This document shows, in pieces, positions 50,160 through 61,817 of a stretch of 64,000 nt of DNA (position 1 is the first letter of the stretch; every line of letters starts with the position of its first letter). The stretch is from Loxodes magnus (Eukaryota; Ciliophora; Karyorelictea; Loxodida; Loxodidae), in the NCBI GenBank assembly GCA_946699065.1, contig CAMPDV010000011.1, forward strand, positions 62,001 through 126,000, written 5' to 3'. The notes beneath the pieces were generated by a model. That model saw nothing but the letters and a program-made list of their open reading frames with translations. It did no database searches and was not told the origin of the DNA. The translations under genes were made by a program, and so were the position numbers.

Positions 50160-50950
50160 TACATCTTAAAAATAGAGTCATGGCAGGTTGTATCTCTTGA
50201 AACTTCCAAGGCAGTATTCACATGTCACCCTGAGTCAGACTTTAGATCGCCAAAGCCGAAGATCATTCCGTTCCAAGGTTCTGAGGATAAGTTTAAGTAG
50301 TGGAAGATATAGTCAATCATGGGTACTTTATTTTCCCAAACTCTGATGAAGTTATCCTTTTCTTTATCCTTCGATTATGGCTTTAGTTCCTTCAAAGGCT
50401 CCACCTACTAAAGCAAGCTAAAGATTGGCAACCTCCATCTTAAAATTTTTTATATAAATAAATTTGATTATAGAGCGCGTAGCACTCTCGTTGGTGCGCA
50501 GCTCTTTAAAAAAATGTTTCATACTGACAAGAATGTTTGTTACTGATAAAATTATCAGATACTGATAAACCTTGTTCAATACTGGTATAATTATTCAGTA
50601 CTGATAAAAATGTTCAATACTGATATAATTTTAGAATACTCGTAATCTTTAATACTTGCTGGAGGTCCAAGGACATGGCAGGATTGTGTCTCATTGCATC
50701 ACCAAAGCAGAGGGCGACATGTGTCAATTATGGGTACTTAAATTCCCCACCTTTGATGAAGCTCGCAATATTATTTCTTTTTTGTTCCAGAATTAAAAAT
50801 AAATGAAACCAGTACCGAAGATCTAAGAATCTTATGTCTCGAGGCCAAACCAAAGCAGAGGAAGACATAAAGTCGATTATGGGTACTTAACTTCCCCAAC
50901 CTCTGATGAAGACGACCTTGTTGTTCACCTTCGAACAACTATGGCGGTTT
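50160..50950. repeat. Three imperfect copies of a GC-richer cassette
   Basis: The core atgggtacttaa, then ttcccca, then tctgatgaag recurs at about 50,302-50,352, 50,701-50,760 and 50,850-50,910, each preceded by a gtca/gtcga block. Copies 2 and 3 share aaagcagag upstream, and copies 1 and 2 share catggcagg. The spacing is unequal (about 400 and 150 bp). Between copies 1 and 2 lies a TIR-family end and a run of tactgataaa-like phrases (50,520-50,650). Confidence 0.75.
50462..50510 (+). mobile_element. Left end of a TIR element (third end of the family)
   Basis: Reads attatagagcgcgtagcac, then tctcgttggtgcgcagctcttt. It is nearly the mirror of the end at 49,205-49,254 and points outward from it, so the two ends bound the DNA between two elements rather than one element. 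Only about 45 bp are recognisable. Confidence 0.75.
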
Positions 50951-50954
50951 TAAA

Positions 50955-51395
50955 ATATATATATAATAAAAATAAATTTAAATATCTCACTTACCATTAA
51001 TAATTACAAATACGTAAATTACAATTTGATTTTTTTATCATAGTTGCCATATTAAAAACTAACAAACTTAGGATAGGATAAGATAATTAAAGCGATATTT
51101 CCATTATTAGGTTATCACTGATAAGTTTATAAGTTGTTTTATGAGATGATAGGGTTGTTTCATGCGATCATAGGATCATTGCAGTCTTATTCAGAGCTCA
51201 CTTCTTCTATTGCGTAAATTTAACCCTTACTTGACCACAGGAATCTTGCTCCAATTTATTTTGGCTCAGCCATTAATTATGCTCTTCTTTTTCGAGGATT
51301 TACTATATCTAATAGCAATTAATCTCCATTTTATATCTTATTCTTGTAGACCTTCCCTTCTGGAGAGCAGTACACCTTAGTTATATTATTTCATA
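50955..51395. other. AT-rich intergenic stretch
   Basis: No gene or repeat recognised. Confidence 0.3.
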
Positions 51396-51399
51396 TCTT

Positions 51400-51640
51400 T
51401 AAGGTATTTAGTTCTTGTTTCTTCTATGTCCTTCTTTATCCTTTTCACCACTTTCTGGAGGTTTAGTACCACTTTAACTAGCTGCTCATAGCTAATCTTT
51501 TTTTAGTGGTGAATTCCGTGACTTCTTGTTGCATTATATTCTTAACCTATTTTCTAGGTTTCTCCTCTGATGTTGGAGTTTCGACTTGATGAGGGGCTTT
51601 CCTGTTATCTTTTTACTGGTCCATGTGAAGTTAGTGTTAA
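51400..51640 (-). pseudogene. Coiled-coil ORF1-like remnant (R2c)
   Basis: The minus strand reads TPTSEEKPRK, then a diverged coiled coil. DNA blocks such as ctggaggt and ttttactggtcc match copies at 2.2 kb and 43.6 kb. Most diverged and shortest of the three. Confidence 0.45.
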
Positions 51641-51644
51641 ATTT

Positions 51645-53050
51645 ATTAAATATTATTTTTTAAAAGACGACGTGATTGTAAGAATTGACACTTTATGCTC
51701 CCCCACTCTAAGGAGGTGGTATAGAAGCCCTTTCTAAAGTCGTCCACCTTTTTTATCAATGGAAAATTAATAAAGAACGGTTCTTCCTTAACTTTTAAAT
51801 TACATTTACGTTTACATTTAACCTTCATAAAATGGAGAAGGGTAAATTGCTAAAAACTTCTCATGAAGATCAATCATTTTATATTCATACTCGTATTCAT
51901 TTTCCTATTAAATTACTTTTCCTATCTTTTTGTCATTATTCATTTTTTAATTGAAAAATTATAACATTTTAAATATTGTTGATTCTATGAATAGTTCAAA
52001 GAGCATCTTTTTTCACTAGTACTATATTTTAATTTTTTGTTTCCTCTATTTCATTATTTAACTTTTTTATTATTAAAACTAATTTAATTTTATAATAGCT
52101 ATTTCATCATTATATGTTCCATTTTTATATTATTTTTGCTTCTATAAATAGTTGTTTGATAATTATTTAAAATTTATTACATAGTCCAAAAGGTAGTATA
52201 TCTTGCTCTTGTGATATGAGTTTTTAATCAATCTTTCATATCCACTAAAAGGTTTATTATTATTTTCTTGATTTGCTGCTTAAGTATTTCTAGCTCCCCT
52301 CGCTCAATAACACATTTTTAGTAGCATAAAATTTATTTATTGAGTTTAAGAAAATTAAGATATTTTTAATTTAATAATGATTTTATTTAGTCTTGCTAGA
52401 AGTTAGAAACACATGCTTATACCTAACTTTCAAATAATGTTTTCACTTTTTTTATTATTAAGATATCATATGCTTCTATTTCTGGAACTGTGAAAAACAC
52501 TCTTAAATCTTTTTGACAGGTTTTATATATATAGGTTTATATATATAGGTGGATAACAAATAATAAGCAAAATAGATAGAATTAGAAATTATTTATCTAT
52601 ATATAGTATAATTTAATAAATCCAATAATAGGTATACAAAATATATCATATCTTTGATTATTTAAACATACTGCTTTAGATTTTTCCTGCTTTAAAAGGC
52701 GTATAAACTTTAATTTACAGGATAGATAAAACTATGTCAAAGGAGAAGTAATTAAAATCAAGACGAAACATGATTAAAGGAGGAAGGGTTTAGTAAAGTA
52801 GACGATAAAATGCTGATAAAATAATAATTAGCAACTTTTATTTAGATAGTTGGTATAAAGCACACTTTTAACTACTAAAGTAAAAGATAAATTTATATAC
52901 TTTGATTATGAAATAGTGCTAATATCATAGACCTATTTATACCAAAATAAGTTTTGTGTTACTTATTAGTTTGTTTAGTTATTTCTATTTAGTATAAACA
53001 GATAAGTAGTAGAAGACTTAAATTAAATATTTATAATTAATTACTTGATA
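51645..53050. other. AT-rich intergenic stretch
   Basis: Nothing recognised except a short direct repeat of ttttatatatataggt near 52,520. Confidence 0.35.
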
Positions 53051-53057
53051 ATATAAA

Positions 53058-54065
53058 ATGGCTAGCTTCAAGAAGGGATTCCTTTACCACCTACTTAGAA
53101 CAGGAGAGAGAAAACCAGAAGCACATATTCTCACCACGTCTTCTTCAACTTAACGTTCTTCTTAATAAAAGTAACCAGAACAATCTAATAGATTAGAAGA
53201 ACTTATAAAAAAAACTACTAACTACTACAAATTAAAGCGTATCCCTTCCATCAAAAGACAAATAAGAACTGATATAAAAATTCAGAACAGAAAAGTTAAC
53301 ACAGTTCTTAACACCTTCATTGAAAACTGAAAAAAGAGACCATTCAACTTAATCAATAAAAATAATAACGAAAAAATAAAAAATAAACGAAGGAGGTAAA
53401 GTACGATAATTTAATATAGATCCTATTATATTTGATTTAGTCAATAACAAAATAGAACAAATGGACTCTGAGTAGATGAAACAGCTGATTCATCAACTTA
53501 TTAGAAACATAAAAAAACTCGAAGAGGAATAAAACTCCCAGAAGGAAGAGATATTTGTATTAAGCCAGGATTTGATAAATCATGAAGATGACGATGAAGC
53601 CATATGGTAGACCGAATAACTAAATTCGGAGTTTATGAGCAATGGAAAGTTTAGAAAATGATAATTGAGTAATGTAAAAACAAGACGAGTAAAACTAGAA
53701 TCTAGACTCAAATTATTAGAAGAAAACCTGTAGAAACCTCCATAAGGAACTCCAATGGAAATTGAGAAACAAGAAAATACATTTCCGAGAGCAAGAAAAA
53801 GATGCTATATTTGTAACAGCACTTGATATTTATGGAGGAAATGTCCCCAATAGAAAAAAATAAGAATGAATATCTGGAGAAATGTTAACTAATAGCAACT
53901 GAAGTAGCGAGCGACGAAATTCAACCCATCGGGAAATGAGAAAATCTGGAAAAAAAATGATCAACTCAGATTATTCAAAAGAGAGAAGTCAAGGAAAAAG
54001 AACAATGTAAGGAACGAACATGCAGGAACGGAGATATTATACATTTAAAACTTCAATTAAGCCGA
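53058..54065 (+). pseudogene. ORF1-like retroelement protein with zinc knuckle, two frames
   Basis: First frame, from ATG 53,058: a basic 113-residue part (MASFKKGFLYHLLRTGERK, later RKVNTVLNTFIENW). Second frame, from ATG 53,461: a coiled coil (MDSEQMKQLIHQLIRN) and then, at 53,803-53,844, CYICNSTWYLWRKC. This fits CX2CX4-X-X4C with Tyr at the usual His position. The frame runs to about 54,065. Trp and Gln use UGA and UAR. The two frames are offset, so either two ORFs or one broken ORF. Relatives lie at 42.0 and 54.3 kb. The role would be RNA binding by a LINE ORF1 product. Confidence 0.55.
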
Positions 54066-54279
54066 AAGGCGAACATTTATTTTAATGATTAATGATTAAT
54101 AATTAACTATTTACTTAAATCCAAAATAAATGCTTATTCTATTTATCAATATTTCATTAAAACTGGCATGCAAAGTTCACTTTGTACTCTTTTTCTTATC
54201 AATTTTAAAATAATAAGAAAACTAATTTTAACTAAAAGAATTATTAATTTATTATTAAATATTATAGTTATATATAAAA

Positions 54280-54960
54280 TGGAAAATTACTTGTAAAAAA
54301 TCTCTTCTCAAAAGGAATCATCTTAGTCAAGTTATGATTAATAAAAAAATCATTAAGAACTCCAAGTCATGCAATTAGAAAATTTTAAACTTTTAAGAAT
54401 TGTATAAGAACTCGAAAGAAAAATTGAACACCTGATGATTAATTCATAAGGAAAAAAATTGAAAATAAATAGCTAGGATTTATAAGGATAGAATAATTAG
54501 AAACAAAATTTAATCAATTCACAGAGTTAACTGAAAGCATATTACTGTAAAAAATGTAGATGAATGATCCGATGGATATAGAATAACAGCCTACAAAAAA
54601 TTATATTCCCTTTTGGAAAATAATGAGATGTTGATACTGCAAGCGACCAGGGTACAAAGTTAGAAGCTGCTTCCAATTCTAATGAAAATAAAAGAAAATT
54701 GTAGAAAACTAATGGGAAAATATTTTCAGGATTTATTGCAATCAAGAAGGTAAAATATACTGGAAAAAAAATACTCCAGCTAAACAAAGAAGCCCCAAAC
54801 ATATAGCATGCAATTAACGAACTTAATAAGAAATGAATTAGAATCGAACTATCAGAACTCTACGAAAAAATAGATTAAAAATCATTAGAACGTATGATAA
54901 ACAAGATCCAAGCAAATATGAAGTCTCTTTTATTTTAATTTAAACTTTTGATTTGTGATT
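54280..54960 (+). pseudogene. Second ORF1-like copy with zinc knuckle, frameshifted
   Basis: From ATG 54,280 a coiled coil (QELQVMQLENFKLLRIVQEL) precedes, in another frame, QMNDPMDIEQQP and CWYCKRPGYKVRSC at 54,629-54,670. This has exactly the CX2CX4YX4C spacing of the copy at 53.8 kb, again with Tyr for His. A decayed second knuckle, YCNQEGKIYWKKN, follows. MNDP also occurs in the minus-strand R2 copies, joining those coiled coils to this family. The last part also reads coherently in the first frame, ending near a TAA, so the exact breakpoints are unsure. Confidence 0.55.
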
Positions 54961-54969
54961 AACCAAATA

Positions 54970-56410
54970 AAGGTGAAATCACATAAATTAATTAATTCAT
55001 TCATTCATTCATAGTTCAAATAAAGTCTTTTATAAGTCTAGACATTAATGAAGGAATTAGATAGCATTATTTTTTATTTTTACTAGAAATTTAGATTAAA
55101 TCTAAATTTAACTGCTATCAAACCATTTTTAAACTCTTTTAGATTTTAAGTAGCATATTTTATAAAAAATATTCCTGTATCCTATTGCTCTTCTTAAATC
55201 CTAGTTAGAAATTTTTACAGTAAATAACCTAAATTTGAAACTGTTTACTATGCTTCATTGATATTTATTTAATTTCATACTTGGAATATTTAGAAAAGAG
55301 TTAAATATTTGCATCTTTAGCTTTATTTTAGTGAGATGATGCTGTCGTGAAATAAGTTTAATTGAATTATTCAAAAAGATAATCCTTCTTAATTAATCTT
55401 AATTTAAGCAATTCTTATTTTCTAACTGTCCCTAATTTTCCTCTTTTTCTAATTATAAATTTTTAGATCAATTTTAATCTAATTAAAATAAACTAAAGTA
55501 TTAAGCACAATTTTTAATCTCACAATTTAGTTGATAAGCATGATAAATCATCTGAATTTATTTTTTATGACTCGAATATACAGAAATTTAAGCCAAAATT
55601 TGCTGCTTTTTTAGAAAATTTTATCAAACTTAGCATAATAAAGAGTTAATTTTTCTTCATTAAGAGTTAAAAAATCATAGAGCAAGTGAAGATGCTATAC
55701 TTTCTCTATTTTTAATTTTTTAAGAACATTAAAGAAAACATTGAGCTTTGAAATTCATCGCTTGACTTTTTATTTTTATCATAATTGCTTAAAAAAGCCA
55801 AGTTAAAATGACACGAAAGAAAAGGAATAAATCAATTTTTATAATCTAACTTCAAGATAAACGTGTATCTGAAGATATTAAGCATGCCTTCAGATAATAA
55901 TATAGATTTATCCTAATAACTAAGATTAATATATTCTGCATCAGGAGTTAATTAATTTACTTTTAGCTTTAGTCAGCATAAACAAATATTGAAATATAAT
56001 TGGATCAACTATTTTTAAAGCATAATATTAAAAATCTTAGATATGCAAACTAAATTTAAAGTATCTATTTAATGGAGAAAGTTAAGAGTAATTAGACTTG
56101 AATCTCTTTTTTTTTAAGTTTAAAGTTAGAAAAATAATTAAAGAAACTATAGATAAGATAAATACATCTGCTAAATATTTTTTAATCCAACTTAAATCTT
56201 TTATTCTGTAAATATTTCCAATAATTATAAATCATCTCGTAAACAAACAATAATTTTCTATTTTGGGGGAAAATTTTTTCAAAATTGGAATTTTAGAAAG
56301 TATACTCAATGAACTTAAAGGTTAAATTAATTTCTAATAAAACTTTATTTTAGTTATATTTAAATAAGAACTAAGTTAAGATAAATTGCGTCAATTTATT
56401 TAATATAAAA
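54970..56410. other. AT-rich intergenic stretch
   Basis: No gene recognised. Minor cattcattcattc run near 55,000. Confidence 0.35.
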
Positions 56411-56415
56411 TATAA

Positions 56416-58200
56416 CTATAAATATTCAAATGTTTTTTGTCAAAGTAGAGCTAATAAGAATCCAAAGGTGATATAAAGTATCTCACCGTACCCTATTAAA
56501 ATTATTTTTTCTTACTATTAAATTAAATCTCCTGGTTTGTTATGAGGTCGTTTAGTTAAGCTACAATCTTCTCCATAATGTCCTGGCTTGCAAACGCAAA
56601 TATCATTTTAGCATGTTCCGAATCCAGAACATCTGTTAGTACAAGTAACTGTTCATGATGGACATATAACACTATTATTTCTAGGGCAGTAAAGTCTACC
56701 AAAGTTTGTTTAAATTGAAGTATAGGAACTACTTTTGTCTGAAGTACAATCTACATAAGAATAATCAGAAAACCAAACTCTTATTGTCTATCCTCCGCTA
56801 CTTTCTTCTATGCAATCCGTTTTAAAACATCCTACATTTCTTGGTATTTCTGTATCGTCAAAAGAAAAATCAAAACATCTTGAATCACTACCTAAAACTT
56901 CTCCATTGCTTTCCCAATTTTTATCGAAAAAGAAATCAGGAATTCTACAATCACCAATTTAATCTCTTTCATAACTTCCTGTATTATCATAAGCCATATA
57001 AATTGGACAATAATCAATCCATGCTGCAAAGCCACCTTCTGAAGGGTTTCCAAAATACTCTCACCAGTTAACTTCTTAATCATAATTTTATATTTTACAT
57101 ATTCCAACATGAAATTTTTCATGCGTACAGCCAAACTCATTAGATACCATACAAAAATAATCAGGAAATTCTGCAAAAGATCTTTTCTTAATGGAATCGT
57201 AAGTTAAGCAGTTTTTATAGACAAAATCGCATCCTTGATTATATCCCCATGAAAGATGCTCAGCAAAATCATAATTTACTTTGTACCAACCACTATCTTC
57301 AAATAAAGCAAGAGTTAATGCTGAAAATACGTGATCTCTTGCATCTACACCTGTCATATATTCATTATAAACTCATCTTGCTTCTCAATGTGCTCCAGCT
57401 GTTCCTTCTGATCCTCATTCTTCTAATTGTACTCCATCAAGTTTTTAGCAGTTGAAATGATTTCTTGCAAATTCAGCTACTTTGGGAGTAATAATAGTTT
57501 AAACTTCTCTAGCCTCATTTTAGTCATTATAAATAATGTCTGTTTTCCAAACGTTTTCTTCTCCTCTAACTTATCCATTCTCATCTAAGAAGTAAGAATA
57601 AAGGTATGGATCAAATCCAAGTAAATGGGTAATTTCATGAATAGCAGTTGCTAATTAAGGATCTCATGCAGCTTCTACGTTTAGTAAATATGCCAAATTG
57701 AAGTTTATCTAACCAGCGACTGGTCTTGCCGTATATGGATCGATATAACAGAAAATTGCTCAAGCTAGATAAGATTATTCTGGTGCGTTATCTGCACTTA
57801 CGTATATAATGGTATCAGCTTCAATTCCTTTTTTATAATGATCATCAGGAATGGGTACTTCATAGCAATACTATTCATACATTTAAATTTCATCAATGTA
57901 GTCTTTTAAAACTAACTTACCTGAAACTGGTATTACTGAAAGTACTTTAGACAATCAATCTTTTGCTGCAGGTATTATTTCTTCTTTTAAGTATTCTATT
58001 TTTTCTTTTGGCTCTTCTGGTAAGTTTGTTAAATCGAAATGAAGTCTAATTGGTTTGTACTCTGAACTTTGAACTTTACGTTTTTTAGCGGACGAAGTAA
58101 TATTAAATTTTTTCATTTAAGGTCTCTTAAGCTATTTAAATCCACATTCGAAAGTAAGAAGAATGTAAAAGCTTAGAACTAGAATGAACAGTTTCCACAT
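56416..58200 (-). CDS. Leishmanolysin-like (M8) zinc metallopeptidase, copy 2
   Basis: Inverted paralogue of the gene at 45,567-47,351, with identical length (594 aa), the same signal peptide, HEITHLLGF, AHWEARW, EGF-like segment and C-terminal hydrophobic anchor, all in one frame. By eye about 98 percent identical. Replacements include ATSCYMDPFTSR to AIFCYIDPYTAR, YQVP to YEVP (UAA to GAA), SFAHF to SFAEF, MVPNEF to MVSNEF and NTDSY to NTGSY. Similarity begins about 11 nt before the ATG and ends within about 10 nt after the TAG at 56,416-56,418. No disabling change, so probably functional. Confidence 0.93.
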
Positions 58201-58209
58201 TTATTACTA

Positions 58210-59130
58210 AGTTAAATGTACTAACTTTTATATAATAAATTTGACTATATTTATTTACTAGTTTATTTACCTAAATCACTTGCATAACTAATATAATTTA
58301 ATTAGATCATCTTTAATCTGATAATGCATTTATAGTTAAACTAAAAGTTCTCGATAGTTATTTTACTGTAAATAAAATTCTTAATTTAGTTAGTTTATTT
58401 TATTAATATCTAACTCTAATAAAAAAGCTGCAGTTAAGCTTACGAACTTCTAATTTAGTTTATTAAAAGATAGCTAGATAAACATACTAATTTATTTATA
58501 GGGGTAATATATCTATTTATTAGCTATTTAATATTTTTATTAAGTTGCAATTCTAATTTTCTTTTTCTCTGTAGATCTTAGAAAAGTTTAGAGCGTTCCT
58601 TTATAAAAAGGAAATAGAAAAAGGTAAACTTTAGGTGATATATTTAAGAGTTCTTAAATATTTATAGAAGTATTATAGTATTGATTACTAATACTTTATC
58701 GCTTAAATATACTAAATATATTTTTTATAGCTATCTTTATTTCTACTAGCTATTATAAATTAACTCTTAAAAATATTATTGTGCTATTATATCCAATTTA
58801 CTTTTCTCTCTTCTACTATTTTCTAAAATTATAGTAATTTAACAAAATATCTTTTCAATATCTTTAGATTTAACTTAATGTTAGAGAATATTTTTTTCTT
58901 TTGGCTATCCTTTTTTATAAATATAACGCTTTTTATTCTTAATAATGTATATTAAGAATTAAGAATGTAGGTAAGTCTTAACTTAATTATTTATTGCCTT
59001 ATTAAGTAAACTAGCAGATCATTAACTATAAGACTCTTTTTACTAATTTCAGATTTTCTTTCTTGCTCTCAATTTTATAATTATATTTGTGATGAAATTG
59101 AATATAATTAACTAATAGATAAGAGAGTAT
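58210..59130. other. AT-rich intergenic stretch
   Basis: Lies between the divergent peptidase copy 2 and the TAN1-like gene, so it probably contains both promoters. No motif recognised. Confidence 0.4.
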
Positions 59131-59137
59131 TTAAGAA

Positions 59138-59885
59138 ATGCAGCCTAAGAAATAGAAGAAAAAGAGCTAGTACAAATAAAAGTTTAACTAGGACTTCAAT
59201 AAACCTATGAAAGGTGTCTTCGCTACTTGTACCTTAAACAGAGAAAAATAGACTTACTTTGATCTCTTAGAAATGTTCTCTTTTGTAAGTTTCTCTACTT
59301 TAGATTACTGAAGATAACAATAAAAGTTCAAACAAAAGTGTTTATGATCAGTTAGAAAATGAACTTTCTACTCTAGGGAAAGAAAAGCATCAACTCAAGA
59401 ATATCAAAATTAGATGTAAAAGTCTCATCTTTATTCATTTCAAAAAGTTCCCTTTAGAACCTTAACAAGTTTTAAGCTAAATCTTGTAAAAAGCTTGTGA
59501 AGAAAGGCAATCTCCATGCAAATACATCCACTAAATACTACCTGTGCAAATAACTTGTAGTGCTTCCTTCAAAGCTTTCAAGAAACAAGCAGGAGATTTC
59601 TTAAAGGAGTATTTCTTATAATTCGAAGAGCCTTAAAATGTAAGTGTTGATATAGTGAACTTTGGAAATGAATGTAAGAAATAACAGTTCGATAGAGAAG
59701 CAGGAGTTTGTAGAGTTTGTTCTAGAATGCGTGGGAGGAAAACATATTTTAAGCAAAGAATCAGAAGTAAGAGTCATCATAAATATATGTCAGGTAAGCC
59801 TTTAATTAAGAAACTACTCTTACTTTCAGTTCTAAGTGACTATAAGAAGATGAATGAGTACATTCTCAAGTTTAAGGAAAATTAA
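59138..59885 (+). CDS. TAN1: TAN1/THUMPD1-like tRNA acetyltransferase cofactor (THUMP domain)
   Basis: 231 aa after removing three introns: 59,285-59,303 (19 nt), 59,640-59,655 (16 nt) and 59,794-59,810 (17 nt), all gtaag...ag. Family landmarks run in order: basic N-terminus, KGVFATCTLNREKQTYFDLL, a THUMP-like core with IHQILPVQITCSASFKAF, LKEYF, WTLEMNVRNNSSIEKQEF, VRVIINICQ, and SVLSDYKKMNEYILKF at the C-terminus. TAN1/THUMPD1 binds tRNA and helps NAT10/KRE33 form N4-acetylcytidine-12 in tRNA-Ser and tRNA-Leu. The only Trp is a UGA directly after intron 2, in the conserved WxxExxxRNN position. Tandem UAA at 59,883-59,888 is the likely stop; a UGA follows at 59,910. Function is by family. 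Confidence 0.88.
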
Positions 59886-59914
59886 TAATCTTTTCATTCT
59901 TAATTAAATTGAGC

Positions 59915-61815
59915 TTAGAAACTTCCCTCTTTTAAATAAATTAATTTGATTTAAAGATTCTAAATTTAAAATTGGATAGTTAAATAAGCATATCATACAA
60001 GTAGGCTTTTAGTATAAAATTAATATTCTTTATTTATCATAAAAGGCTTTTAATCTGATGCTTCTATAAAAGCATATCTCTACCATTCTTTAAATTTGTA
60101 TTAAATATATGATAGATATAGAAAGTAAGCTTTAAGTGTCTTTCTTATTTAATAATATCTAAATTTATACTAATTAAATAAGTAAGCCTTTAATTAAATA
60201 TTAAGAGGAGTTTGTTTTCTTATTCTAGTTACTTCACCATCTCTAATATAAGATTAGGTTTAAAGAAAGTGATTAATCTGTAATTTCAAGTGCTATTCAA
60301 GAGATAAAAGTTTTATTATCCAACTGACTTTAATAAGTAATATATCTTTGGATAATAGTAACTCCCCATATTTTAAACCTTATAATTGGTTTTTCTATTA
60401 CTAAGCTGCATTTTAGTTTATTCAAATAAGTGCTATATAAAATTTAAGAAAGGATAGAGGTAAGCTAAACTGATATATTGAGAAGATATAGATAAAAGAA
60501 TAGGATCTGTCTACTATTTATTATTAGCCTTTACTAATTTTAGTGCTTTTAGTTATTTCCTCTTAGTTACTTAAGAGAATCAAATGATTTTAATTACTAG
60601 ATTCTGATGATTATATACAATGTATTATAAGATTAGCAATGCTTCCTTAATTTTTAAAGGGAAGATCTTATATCTTTAAGATAGTTATTATTAAACTTTA
60701 TTTAGTTTATTTCATTGCAGGTATTTAAAAGGAAGGATTAGCTTAATTGGATAATCATAATTTAAGAATTATTTTCCATTTAAATTTCCTAAAATCTGTT
60801 GAAATATTCTTAATAGATATGAATTTATTGCTTCTTTCATTATTTCACCCATTTACATTGAAGATATTCTTAAGAAGAATTAGCTAAAAGATCAATTAAC
60901 AAGAATAGTAAACCAATTTTGCTTCAATTCCCTAGTAGTTTAATTAAATAGACTAATCTTCTCTTAAGTTAATCTAGTAAAAAGACATCCACTATAGTAG
61001 TTTAGTTTAGATCTAAAGAGATGAATAGCTTTTTAGTTAATAATAGAGCATTCAATTCAATAATATCCTTAATTAGATCAAGAAGCAGCTTTATTTTAGT
61101 ACTTCAGTCAATAGTTTAATCCTTTTCCCCTTTACAAAATAGATTTAAAGTAAGATCAATTAATATAGTATAATAAGCTTAGATATTTAAGTTCCTTCAT
61201 TAGATAATAGCATCGAATTTGATATTCCTTCTTATTAGTATCTTAATGCATTAATTTAAAAATAATAAATACAACTAAACAAATTATAAATAGACTAGCT
61301 AGTACTAGCTACATTCTTAATACTAATCTACTTAAATTCCTAAATAAGAATGCTAGCACTATAATTAACTAAGATATAACCTACTTTTGGATATAAATTA
61401 GTAGGATGTAACTAGACAAGAGACTAGCTTTATTAATGAATTAGAGTTAGTTTAGTCATCTATATAATTATTAGAGTTCTTATTAGTCTACAAATAAAAG
61501 GATATTACTAAGGTATTAATGCTAGAAGCTGCTTGAATATGAGTTATTGGAATAAATACTCAATCTATTCATCTTATCTAATCTATTTCTATCAAATCTT
61601 AAGTTAAGGATAATAACTAAATAGAGGTTAAACTAATTAGCGAATAATGAGCCTAAAGAGAAAATTCTCAGATGTATAATTGAGTTGCTACTTAAAAAAT
61701 CAGTAAAAAAGCAGGAATAGGTATGAAAATGAATTATCTCTTAATTGGTTAATAAAGAGCAGCTAAGTTTGAAATAGTATTGGATGAGGAATATTGAAAT
61801 GATTAATATAAAATA
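59915..61815. other. AT-rich intergenic stretch
   Basis: About 1.9 kb with no recognisable gene, RNA or repeat array. Confidence 0.4.
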
Positions 61816-61817
61816 AA

